Source: Actinomycetes bacterium (GTDB lineage Bacteria; Actinomycetota; Acidimicrobiia; Acidimicrobiales; UBA8190). From it: a stretch of 5,913 bases of DNA. Both the position numbers and the translations under genes were made by a program. Position 1 is the first letter of the stretch; each line of letters opens with the position of its first letter. A model generated the notes under the pieces. That model did not search any database and had not been told where the DNA came from. It saw only the letters and a list, made by a program, of their open reading frames with translations. The DNA is taken from positions 1 to 5,913 of the forward strand of contig JAJZYI010000212.1 of NCBI GenBank assembly GCA_021798135.1, written 5' to 3'. Positions 1 to 5,309 of this stretch are shown here, piece by piece.

Positions 1-42
1 CCGGCGCGGGCCGCGGTGCGCCGGGTCCTGGGGCGTCGGGTC

Positions 43-48
43 GAGGGG
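43..48 (+). promoter_or_regulatory. possible ribosome binding site for rlmB
   Basis: GAGGGG lies 8 nt before the GTG at 57 and is complementary to the 16S rRNA tail. It supports that start over one outside the window, but short G-rich strings are common by chance in this DNA. Confidence 0.35.
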
Positions 49-56
49 CGTCGAGC

Positions 57-956
57 GTGGCGGGTGCCCGCCTGCGGCCGGCGTCGGGCAGCCGGGTCAG
101 GGCGTCGGGCGCCGCCCGTGGAGAGCGGCCGGCGAACGGTCGGCGGTCGGGCGCGGTCGCGCCCGACGCGGCTCGCGGGACCGCAGCGTCGGCGGCACGC
201 CACGAGCTGGGCGGCGAGCAGGTCGAGGGTCGCCGGGCTGTCCTGGAGCTGCTCGCCGCCGGGCGCCGCCAGGTGCGCGAGGTGTGGATCGCCGAGGGGC
301 TCGACCCGGCGCCCCAGCTCGACGAGATCGAGCGGTGGTGCGCCCGGCGTCACGTGCGGGTCGCCGCAGTGTCCCGGCGCCAGCTCCAGGCGGCGGCGCG
401 CACTGACGCGCCACAGGGCGTCCTCGCGTACGCCGAGCCGCTCGAGCCGGTCGACCTCGACGACCTGTGCCGGGCGGGTCCCGACGGGCCCCCGTTGCTG
501 CTGGTGCTCGACGGCGTGACGGACCCGCACAACGTCGGCGCCATGCTGCGCAGCGCGGCGTGCGCCGGTGTCACCGGCGTCGTCCTGCCGCGCCACCGGG
601 CCGTCCACGTGACGGCGGCGGTGGCGAAGGTCGCTGCGGGCGCCGTCGAGCACCTCGACGTCGCCGTGGTGGCGGGGGTGCCCGCCGCGCTGTCCCACCT
701 GGCCGGGCACGGCGTGGTGCCCGTCGGCCTGGACGCCGGCGCCGGGACGTCGCTCTACGAGCTCGGCGACGAGCTGCGCGGCCCCGTCGCGCTGGTGCTC
801 GGGTCCGAGGGCCGCGGCCTGGGGCAGCTCACCCGGCGCCGGTGCGCCGTGCTCGCCTCCATCCCGCAGCCCGGGCCGCTGCCCTCCCTGAACGTGGCGA
901 CCGCCGCGGCCATCGCCAGCTTCGAGGTGGTGCGCCGGCGCCTGGCGCCGACGTAG
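57..956 (+). CDS. rlmB: 23S rRNA 2'-O-ribose methyltransferase, RlmB/TrmH (SpoU) family
   Basis: Predicted cytoplasmic SAM-dependent enzyme that methylates the 2'-OH of a guanosine in 23S rRNA (G2251 in E. coli for true RlmB). The 299-residue frame has a SpoU substrate-binding domain at about 52-130 (EQVEGRRAVLELL to QGVLAYAEPL). The SPOUT knot domain follows, with all three TrmH motifs: NVGAMLRSA (N159, R165), LVLGSEGRGL (E251) and IPQPGPLPSLNVATAAAI (S277, N279). The core matches the usual size of about 240 residues. The first 50 residues are an Ala/Gly/Arg-rich, probably disordered extension. The start is uncertain: GTG at 57 has GAGGGG 8 nt upstream, but the frame is open to the window edge. 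No ATG, GTG or TTG occurs in frame between 57 and the conserved domain, and G/C at third positions falls upstream of 57, which favours this start. It converges on the LCP gene. A related TrmH methyltransferase with another rRNA or tRNA target is possible. Confidence 0.9.
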   Translation: MAGARLRPASGSRVRASGAARGERPANGRRSGAVAPDAARGTAASAARHELGGEQVEGRRAVLELLAAGRRQVREVWIAEGLDPAPQLDEIERWCARRHVRVAAVSRRQLQAAARTDAPQGVLAYAEPLEPVDLDDLCRAGPDGPPLLLVLDGVTDPHNVGAMLRSAACAGVTGVVLPRHRAVHVTAAVAKVAAGAVEHLDVAVVAGVPAALSHLAGHGVVPVGLDAGAGTSLYELGDELRGPVALVLGSEGRGLGQLTRRRCAVLASIPQPGPLPSLNVATAAAIASFEVVRRRLAPT

Positions 957-983
957 GACCGGGCAGCCCCGGGGGACCGCGGC

Positions 984-1003
984 GCGGCCGGTTGCTGGGC
1001 CGC
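984..1003. terminator. terminator-like hairpin between convergent genes
   Basis: A perfect 6 bp stem, GCGGCC paired with GGCCGC around an 8 nt loop, starts 28 nt after the rlmB stop and runs into the tandem repeat. It has no T-tract, as is frequent in high-GC actinobacteria. With the repeat next to it, which can fold into further small hairpins, it could stop transcripts arriving from either side. The call rests on position and pairing only. Confidence 0.35.
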
Positions 1004-1047
1004 CAGTCGCTGGGCCGCCGGTTGCTGGGCCGCCAGTCGCTGGGCCG
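988..1047. repeat. tandem repeat, two perfect 30 bp copies (four 15-mers, A-B-A-B)
   Basis: Copies 988-1017 and 1018-1047 are identical. Each consists of two related 15-mers, CCGGTTGCTGGGCCG and CCAGTCGCTGGGCCG, which differ at two positions. The array ends 3 bp before the LCP stop codon. In RNA each 15-mer can form a small hairpin (CCAG with CUGG around UCG, or CCGG with CUGG using a G-U pair), so the A/G difference preserves pairing. The order suggests a 15 bp duplication, divergence, then a 30 bp duplication. No gene reads through it in a supported frame. Confidence 0.9.
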
Positions 1048-1050
1048 GGT

Positions 1051-2589
1051 TCAGGAGACCGGCGTGACCGCCATGCCGGCCGGGCAGGCCCGCGGGTCGT
1101 AGCTCGGCAGCGGCTCGGTCGCCGGGGTGACGTCGGTCGAGGGGACCGAGCTGGCGTTGCTGGCCGTGCTGGTGCTGCCCGACGAGCTGCTGGCCGCACC
1201 GGCTCCCGAGGCGCCGCTGCTGCCCGAGGAGGGCGTCGACACCGACAGGTAGGTGCCGGTGACGACCTGCAGGTCGGTGCCCGAGGGCAGCGTCGGCAGC
1301 TCGCCCATGACCACGTTGCCGGTCAGGTGGGCGGTGAGCGCCTCGGCCTGGGCCTGGTAGCGGGGCGTGTAGTACACGATCGTCTCGGCCGGGCTCGACG
1401 CCTGGGTGGCGTCGCCGACGTTGGTGACGTCGAACCCGAGCTGGGTGAGCGCGTCGCCGGTCTGCGTGGCCTGCTGGTTCACGCCGCTGCCGTTGAGCAC
1501 CGACACCGTCGTGCCCGGCACGACGGCCGGCGTGGGGAGGCCGAGCTGCTTGCGGATGACGGAGAAGTCGGACGGGGCCACCGGGAAGACCACGGCGCCG
1601 TAACCCGACGCGCCCCGGTAGGCGAAGTTGCCGGGGACCTCGAAGACGGGGAGCGTCGCGGTGGGCACGGACGACGGGTTCACGTTGTGGAACGACAGGG
1701 CCAGGCTGATCAGCTCGTTGAGCCCGAACTTCTGGTCGATCTGCAGGTTGGGGGCGATGGAGCCGAGCAGCGAGTTGACCGTCAGCGGGTTCGACAGGCG
1801 GCCGCGCACGCTCGCCGCCAGCACCTTCAGGAACTCGTGGTCCCGGTGGATCCGGGAGATGTCGCCGGTCGGGTCGTAGTACCACTGCCCGCCCGAGTAG
1901 TAGTACATGTGGCGTGCCCGGACCACGGCGAGCGCCTGGGTGCCGTTCAGGTGGTGGCACCCGGCGTTGGGGATGTTGAGCCCGGAGTACGCGTCCTTCA
2001 CCGGGTCCGGGAAGTACATGTTGATCCCGCCCAGGCTGTTGACGACGTTCTGGAAGGTGTCGAAGTTCAGGCCGACGAAGTGGTTGATGGGGACGCCGAA
2101 GTCGTCCTCCACCGTCTTCACCAGCTCGCTCGGGCTCTTGTTGAGGGCGTCGTCGACCCGGTTGGCGTTGGTGGTGCCGGGGATCGGGACGAAGGTGTCG
2201 CGCGGGATCGACACCACGCTGGCGGTGTGCGTCGCCGGGTCGAGGTGGAGGATCATCGTCACGTCGGACCGGTTGCCCCCCACCTGCGAGGCGCTGCCGA
2301 AGGCGGCGGCCTGCTTGCCGTTCAGGCAGTAGCGGCAGTTCTCCCCGATCAGCAGGATGTTGATCGGCTTGTTCGGCGTCTCCGCCACCAACCCGTTGAC
2401 CTTGTCCTTGTGGATCTGGTGGAACCGGTACAGGGCGTACAGGTAGCCCCCGCCGGCGATGACCACGAGCACCAGGACCACCGAGCTCGCCACGATGATG
2501 GTGCGGCGCAGGCGCTTGCGCCGGACCTGCTGCCGCCGGCGGACCTGGCGTGAGAGGGGCGCGTCGAAGGGCGGCTCGAGGGACGACAC
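1051..2589 (-). CDS. LytR-CpsA-Psr (LCP) family cell-wall glycopolymer ligase with LytR_C domain
   Basis: LCP enzymes transfer lipid-linked glycopolymers (teichoic acid or arabinogalactan type) onto peptidoglycan outside the membrane. The 512-residue protein has a short Arg-rich cytoplasmic tail (14-29) and one membrane segment (about 30-53). The LCP domain spans about 75-260: NILLIGENCR (76-86), RSD (107-109), SIPRDTFVPIPG (127-138), GCHHLNGTQALAVVRARH (R224, R226) and GDISRIHRDHEFL (242-254). These Arg and Asp positions match family residues that bind the pyrophosphate head group and metal. A LytR_C domain (about 360-450, opening TTVSVLNGSG) and a Ser/Gly/Thr-rich tail follow, the latter ending near RACPAG. 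The family's GxD is GEN here (N84), and a CxxC (85-88) follows. GTG 2589 is chosen because the promoter's -10 box overlaps the alternative TTG at 2598. Farther upstream the frame stays open, but only about 70% of codons end in G/C, unlike the gene body, so it is not coding. Confidence 0.93.
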   Translation of the reverse strand: MSSLEPPFDAPLSRQVRRRQQVRRKRLRRTIIVASSVVLVLVVIAGGGYLYALYRFHQIHKDKVNGLVAETPNKPINILLIGENCRYCLNGKQAAAFGSASQVGGNRSDVTMILHLDPATHTASVVSIPRDTFVPIPGTTNANRVDDALNKSPSELVKTVEDDFGVPINHFVGLNFDTFQNVVNSLGGINMYFPDPVKDAYSGLNIPNAGCHHLNGTQALAVVRARHMYYYSGGQWYYDPTGDISRIHRDHEFLKVLAASVRGRLSNPLTVNSLLGSIAPNLQIDQKFGLNELISLALSFHNVNPSSVPTATLPVFEVPGNFAYRGASGYGAVVFPVAPSDFSVIRKQLGLPTPAVVPGTTVSVLNGSGVNQQATQTGDALTQLGFDVTNVGDATQASSPAETIVYYTPRYQAQAEALTAHLTGNVVMGELPTLPSGTDLQVVTGTYLSVSTPSSGSSGASGAGAASSSSGSTSTASNASSVPSTDVTPATEPLPSYDPRACPAGMAVTPVS

Positions 2590-2596
2590 GCCTGGC

Positions 2597-2625
2597 AAGT
2601 TACCCGAGGCGGTCTGGCAGGTGAA
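2597..2625 (-). promoter_or_regulatory. candidate sigma-70-type promoter for a leaderless LCP mRNA
   Basis: Reading the minus strand, TTCACC (2625-2620) is followed by a 17 bp spacer and TAACTT (2602-2597), which fits the TAnnnT form of the -10 box. Seven bases then precede the GTG at 2589, so the expected transcription start falls on or one base before the start codon. No Shine-Dalgarno sequence precedes the GTG, consistent with leaderless translation, which is common in actinobacteria. The -35 box matches TTGACA at four of six positions. Confidence 0.55.
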
Positions 2626-2683
2626 GTCACCGCGGGCGTCACGGCGGCCACGGCCGGGCGGTGCGGGCGAGACCGGCTGGCGT

Positions 2684-2713
2684 GCGGCCGGCAGCGGTGG
2701 TGCTGCCGGCCGC
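2684..2713. repeat. perfect 12 bp inverted repeat with 6 nt loop
   Basis: GCGGCCGGCAGC (2684-2695) and GCTGCCGGCCGC (2702-2713) are exact reverse complements around GGTGGT. It lies 11 bp from the G16 run and about 60 bp upstream of the LCP promoter. It could act as a transcription stop for read-through from the phosphoesterase gene or as a protein-binding palindrome; there is no T-tract to decide. Confidence 0.85.
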
Positions 2714-2724
2714 CCGCCCGGGCC

Positions 2725-2740
2725 GGGGGGGGGGGGGGGG
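2725..2740. repeat. homopolymer run of 16 G (C on the coding strand)
   Basis: Sixteen consecutive G on the plus strand, in non-coding DNA. Runs of this length change length by polymerase slippage and are also prone to sequencing and assembly error, so the exact count is unreliable. It lies between two perfect hairpins (12 bp ending at 2713, 10 bp starting at 2744) and about 100 bp upstream of the LCP promoter. Confidence 0.9.
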
Positions 2741-2743
2741 ACG

Positions 2744-2766
2744 CCGGGACCAGGGGCTGGTCCCGG
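2744..2766 (-). repeat. perfect 10 bp inverted repeat with 3 nt loop next to the G16/C16 run
   Basis: CCGGGACCAG (2744-2753) and CTGGTCCCGG (2757-2766) pair exactly around GGG. Read on the transcribed minus strand, a tight hairpin is followed after 3 nt by 16 C, which is the layout of an intrinsic terminator with C in place of U. Whether it terminates transcription cannot be told from sequence. Confidence 0.85.
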
Positions 2767-2788
2767 GACGGCATCCGGTGACGAGGGT

Positions 2789-2858
2789 GGTGGCCGATGG
2801 CAAGGACCGGTCACTTCCCGGGTCGCTGCCGGTGCCCGGGCCGTGGCCATCCGCCACC
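2789..2858. repeat. long imperfect inverted repeat, 11 of 12 paired
   Basis: GGTGGCCGATGG (2789-2800) and CCATCCGCCACC (2847-2858) are reverse complements with one mismatch, separated by 46 bp. The interval contains two CCCGGG sites (2817-2822 and 2835-2840). It may be a folded read-through RNA or a coincidence of GC-rich sequence. Confidence 0.5.
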
Positions 2859-2870
2859 GGTCGCTGCCGG
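2821..2870. repeat. 12 bp direct repeat pair
   Basis: GGTCGCTGCCGG occurs at 2821-2832 and again at 2859-2870, 38 bp apart start to start, within the non-coding gap. The copies straddle one arm of the long inverted repeat. No function is recognised. Confidence 0.6.
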
Positions 2871-2880
2871 GACCAGGTCG

Positions 2881-2927
2881 CCGCGGGTCCGTTCGGGCCC
2901 GGTCGGTGACCGGCCCGTCACCCGCGG
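2881..2927 (-). terminator. compound GC-rich stem-loop after the phosphoesterase gene
   Basis: An outer perfect 8 bp stem (CCGCGGGT 2881-2888 with ACCCGCGG 2920-2927) encloses an inner 9 bp stem. The inner arms are GGGCC plus GGTC (2895-2899, 2901-2904) and GACCGGCCC (2908-2916); C2900 is bulged and the loop is GGT. It begins about 20 nt beyond the phosphoesterase stop, where a terminator is expected. There is no U-tract, so it would act as a non-canonical actinobacterial terminator or as a 3'-end stabiliser. Confidence 0.55.
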
Positions 2928-2948
2928 CGCAGGCCCGAGCCGGCCGGG

Positions 2949-4817
2949 TCAGACGTGCCCGGGCCGGCTCCCGGCGCCTCGGTCGCCGGTGGCAGGCCCC
3001 GCCCGCACCCCGCCGAGCGGCCCCGGGACCGGCTCGCCGGTCTGCGGGTCGAGGAACAGCGGCGGTCGTGCCGGGCCACGGAAGTCGAAGGCGCTGAGCA
3101 GCGAGCCGGCCGTGGCGTCGGCGGCGCCGTCGCCCAGCGTGGGCAGGTGCCAGTTGGTCTCGACGAAACGGACGACAGAGCTCTGGTCGATGAGCGTGTT
3201 GTCGACGTGGTTGGCCCGCGCCCACGGCGAGATCACCAGGAACGGGATGCGCGGCCCCACGCCGCACCTGCCCTGCTCGGGCTGCCCCGCGGTGGTGGTG
3301 GGGACGAGCCGGGCCATCGCCCCGGGATTGGGGTTGGCGCCGCAGAAGCTGTCCAGCGCCGTGTGCGACTGCGAGACGAGCGGGCCCACCACGTGGTCGT
3401 ACCAGCCGTCGGAGTCGTCCCAGGTGATCACCACGGCCGTCGACCGCCAGCTGGGCAGCTTCTCGAGCCGGTTGACGGTGTCGACGATCCACGTCTGCTC
3501 GTCCAGGGGGTCGGAGTAGCCGGCGTGGCCGTCCTGGTAGCCGGCGGCCTTCAGGTACGACACCGCCGGCAGGTTGCCGCTGTCGGCGGCCGCCCAGAAG
3601 TCGGCCAGGCCGTACTGGTGGTTGGCCTGGTCCTGGCGGCCGATGGCGGCGACCGAGGTCGGCGGCAGGTGCATCGGGTTGGCGGTGGCCGCGTAGTACT
3701 GGAACGGGTCGTGGTGCGGGATGTAGTCCGTCACCGAGGCGCCGCCCACGTTGGTGTGGTGCTCGCCGCAGACCTGGGCCGTCGTCGGCGGCGTCCCGTG
3801 GCCGGGCACGTACCCGTCGGAGAAGCCCCCCTGGAACCAGCCCCAGCTCACCCCGGCGGCGTCGAGCGCGGTGCCGACGTTCGGCCCGCCCATGGCCATC
3901 GTCTGGGCCGGGGTCCGGCCGTCACCGCCCGCGGCCGATGGCAGGTACGAGCAGATGTCGAGGTTGGGGTCGGTGTCGCTCACGTCCGTGCCGGCACCGG
4001 GCGCGGTCGGGACGCCGGCGGCGGTGACCACCGAGCTGGTGAGGTTCGTGGTGTCGAGACCGCTCGGCGCGCCGCAGGGGGAGTCGTTGATGGTCGCCCC
4101 GGCGGGCCCGCAGAGCGACCCGTAGGTGTTGGCAGACGTGACGTTGAGGGCGCCGGGGGTCGAGGGCCCGTAGGTGGTGCCGTAGCCGTTGTCGGCCAGG
4201 GTGAAGTGCTGGGCGTAGTTCCACAGGGCGGTGACGGTATTGCCGTCGTAGTAGTCCATCACGGCGGCGTTGCCCGCCGCCCCGGCCGGGAGCGGCTCGG
4301 GCGTGCCGTTGGTCGTCAGGCCCGACAGGCACTGGCCGAGGCTCACGCCGTGGCCCGTGGCGGCCACGACGCCGTCCATGGCCCCGTGGTCCACGGCCTG
4401 CTGCTCCGCGGCGTAGCCGTGGTCCTGGTCGCAGGTCATGGCGTCCGCACGGCTCAGGAGGACCGGGTTGGAGGCGTTGGGGTTGTCGGTCATGAGCGGC
4501 CCGGTGGGACCGCCGGGCCCGATGGCGTCGTACAGGCCGTTCACGTCCGGTGTGCCGGGTGCCGCCGTGAAGCGCGGGCTGCCGGCAGGGTTGGTCGCGT
4601 AGGGGTAGGTGCCGAAGTAGTGGTCGAAGGAGACGTTCTCGTCGAAGAGCACGACCAGGTGCTCGATGGGCGTGGCCGTGGCGCTCGCCGTTGCCGCCGG
4701 CTCCGTCGGCCGGTGGCCCGGGTCGGCGCCGGCGGACACGCCGACGGCGGCGAGGGCGGCGACGCCTGCTGCGCCGCCGAACACGAGGGCGCGCAAGGCC
4801 CGTGGACGTGTGGGCAT
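2949..4817 (-). CDS. secreted phosphoesterase, phospholipase C / acid phosphatase family
   Basis: Predicted exported hydrolase of the bacterial phosphoesterase family (phospholipase C and AcpA type), cleaving phosphate mono- or diesters outside the cell; the substrate cannot be told. The protein has 622 residues. A Sec-type signal peptide (1-31) is likely cut after VSAGA; no twin-arginine motif is seen, unlike many family members. Family blocks appear in order: IEHLVVLFDENVSFDHYFGT (51-70), DQDHGYAAEQQAVDHGAMDG (130-149), MDYYDGNTVTALWNYAQHFTLADNG (187-211), HHDPFQYY (368-375), VITWDDSDGWYDHV (463-476) and RIPFLVISPW (523-532), followed by DQSSVVRFVE. The usual ENRSFD is ENVSFD and TYDE is TWDD. 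Seven Cys between 129 and 351 and more near 490-520 suggest disulfides. The last 35 residues are a Gly/Pro/Arg-rich tail. ATG 4817 has a strong Shine-Dalgarno site. It stands 359 bp from the LCP gene and 492 bp from the SGNH gene, so it is probably transcribed alone. Confidence 0.9.
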   Translation of the reverse strand: MPTRPRALRALVFGGAAGVAALAAVGVSAGADPGHRPTEPAATASATATPIEHLVVLFDENVSFDHYFGTYPYATNPAGSPRFTAAPGTPDVNGLYDAIGPGGPTGPLMTDNPNASNPVLLSRADAMTCDQDHGYAAEQQAVDHGAMDGVVAATGHGVSLGQCLSGLTTNGTPEPLPAGAAGNAAVMDYYDGNTVTALWNYAQHFTLADNGYGTTYGPSTPGALNVTSANTYGSLCGPAGATINDSPCGAPSGLDTTNLTSSVVTAAGVPTAPGAGTDVSDTDPNLDICSYLPSAAGGDGRTPAQTMAMGGPNVGTALDAAGVSWGWFQGGFSDGYVPGHGTPPTTAQVCGEHHTNVGGASVTDYIPHHDPFQYYAATANPMHLPPTSVAAIGRQDQANHQYGLADFWAAADSGNLPAVSYLKAAGYQDGHAGYSDPLDEQTWIVDTVNRLEKLPSWRSTAVVITWDDSDGWYDHVVGPLVSQSHTALDSFCGANPNPGAMARLVPTTTAGQPEQGRCGVGPRIPFLVISPWARANHVDNTLIDQSSVVRFVETNWHLPTLGDGAADATAGSLLSAFDFRGPARPPLFLDPQTGEPVPGPLGGVRAGPATGDRGAGSRPGHV

Positions 4818-4825
4818 GGGTGGGA

Positions 4826-4832
4826 TCCTCCC
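4826..4832 (-). promoter_or_regulatory. ribosome binding site of the phosphoesterase gene
   Basis: GGGAGGA on the minus strand ends 8 nt before the ATG at 4817. It is the best Shine-Dalgarno match in the window and fixes this start. Confidence 0.8.
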
Positions 4833-4970
4833 GATGGTCGCGGTCCCGGCCGGATGGCGCCTCCGGTGCCCGTCCGCGGGCGCGGCGAGGCGTGCCGCCC
4901 GGGCGGGCGTGCTGGTGCGGGTGCCGCCCCGGGGCTCGCCGCTCGGCGAGGTCTCGGGCCGGCGCTGCGC

Positions 4971-4999
4971 ACGCTAGGGACGGAGCCCGTTCGGGGCAA
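4971..4999 (-). promoter_or_regulatory. candidate promoter of the phosphoesterase gene
   Basis: On the minus strand TTGCCC (4999-4994) is separated by 17 bp from TAGCGT (4976-4971), which fits TAnnnT. The start would lie near 4964, giving a leader of about 147 nt. That leader contains a GCCCCGGGGC palindrome (4926-4935) and a CTCGCC/GGCGAG hairpin (4935-4950). The nested element at 5004-5045 begins 5 bp upstream of the -35 box, where an activator would sit. Confidence 0.45.
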
Positions 5000-5003
5000 C
5001 GGT

Positions 5004-5045
5004 CCGGCGAGAGATTTTCCCGTTCCGTCACGGAGATTTCGCCGG
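5004..5045. promoter_or_regulatory. 42 bp nested-symmetry element, candidate operator
   Basis: A perfect 7 bp inverted repeat (CCGGCGA 5004-5010, TCGCCGG 5039-5045) frames two direct copies of GAGATTT (5011-5017, 5033-5039) that are 22 bp apart. Between them is the near-palindrome TCCGTCACGGA (5024-5034). It contains the most AT-rich stretch of the gap. Spacing of two helical turns and position next to the -35 box suggest a dimeric regulator site. It does not match the Streptomyces PHO box as I know it (GTTCACC repeats). Confidence 0.4.
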
Positions 5046-5309
5046 TTGGTCGCGCGTCGGTCCTGCGCCGCCGACCGGCCGTGGGACTCGGCGTGCCGTG
5101 AGCCGCGCGGCAGGGTCACCGCCGGCGGACACGTCGCCGGGGGATGCGGCGTCGGTCGGACCGGGGGCCGCGCTCGCAGCCGCCGGCTCGCAGCCCGGCA
5201 GCATCACGGAGCTGCGGCGGTGGTCCTCGCCGCCGGGCCGAGGGCCGCGGTCGCCGCGCCCGCGACCCGGCCCGATCACGCGGCAGCGCCCTGGCGCTCC
5301 TTCGCGGCC
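5046..5309. other. non-coding gap downstream of the SGNH gene
   Basis: About 260 bp with no supported gene. Short frames on both strands translate to Arg/Pro/Gly low-complexity sequence without recognisable motifs. Apart from the small hairpin at 5285-5298 I see nothing specific in it. Confidence 0.5.
5285..5298 (-). terminator. possible terminator hairpin after the SGNH gene
   Basis: AGCGC and GCGCT pair around a 4 nt loop 11 nt beyond the stop at 5310. It is short, lacks a U-tract and is placed where a terminator would be expected. Weak evidence. Confidence 0.3.

Larger units (their letters stand above)
2590..2948. other. non-coding gap between phosphoesterase and LCP genes, rich in inverted repeats
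   Basis: The gap is 359 bp between two minus-strand genes. Open frames cross it, but third-position G/C in the LCP frame drops to about 70% and the translation is Pro/Arg low-complexity, so I see no gene. In minus-strand order it holds a compound stem-loop just after the phosphoesterase stop, a long imperfect inverted repeat, a 10 bp hairpin, a run of 16 C (G on plus), a 12 bp hairpin, then the LCP promoter. Each is listed separately. Confidence 0.7.

Noticed and set aside
1..56. End of an upstream gene at the left edge
   Set aside because: No stop codon or recognisable C-terminus could be found in these 56 bases in any plus frame; they may equally be more of the RlmB extension.
1327..2553. 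Plus-strand open frame of 408 codons opposite the LCP gene
   Set aside because: It is a mirror of the LCP codons: Val/Gly/Arg/Asp-rich, with no domain motif, while the minus-strand frame carries full family motifs.
2725..2740. G16 run as a G-quadruplex element
   Set aside because: A pure run can form one in principle, but nothing in the sequence separates this from simple slippage or an assembly artefact, so it is reported only as a homopolymer within the larger module.
2590..3492. Open frame running far upstream of the LCP start, including an ATG at 2850 that would add a Pro-rich N-terminal tail encoded across the C16 run
   Set aside because: Third-position G/C falls to about 70% against nearly all in the LCP body, the translation is low-complexity, and the promoter fits the GTG at 2589. 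Beyond 2949 it overlaps the phosphoesterase gene in another frame. If it were coding, the C16 run would be a frameshift switch, so the point deserves memory.
3922..5031. Minus-strand open frame of 369 codons overlapping the phosphoesterase
   Set aside because: It is an Arg/His/Pro-rich out-of-frame reading of the phosphoesterase codons, with no recognisable domain.
5004..5045. Nested element as a PHO box or known riboswitch
   Set aside because: It lacks the GTTCACC-type direct repeats of the Streptomyces PHO box, and no riboswitch core I know can be laid on it. It lies upstream of the likely promoter, which favours a DNA site.
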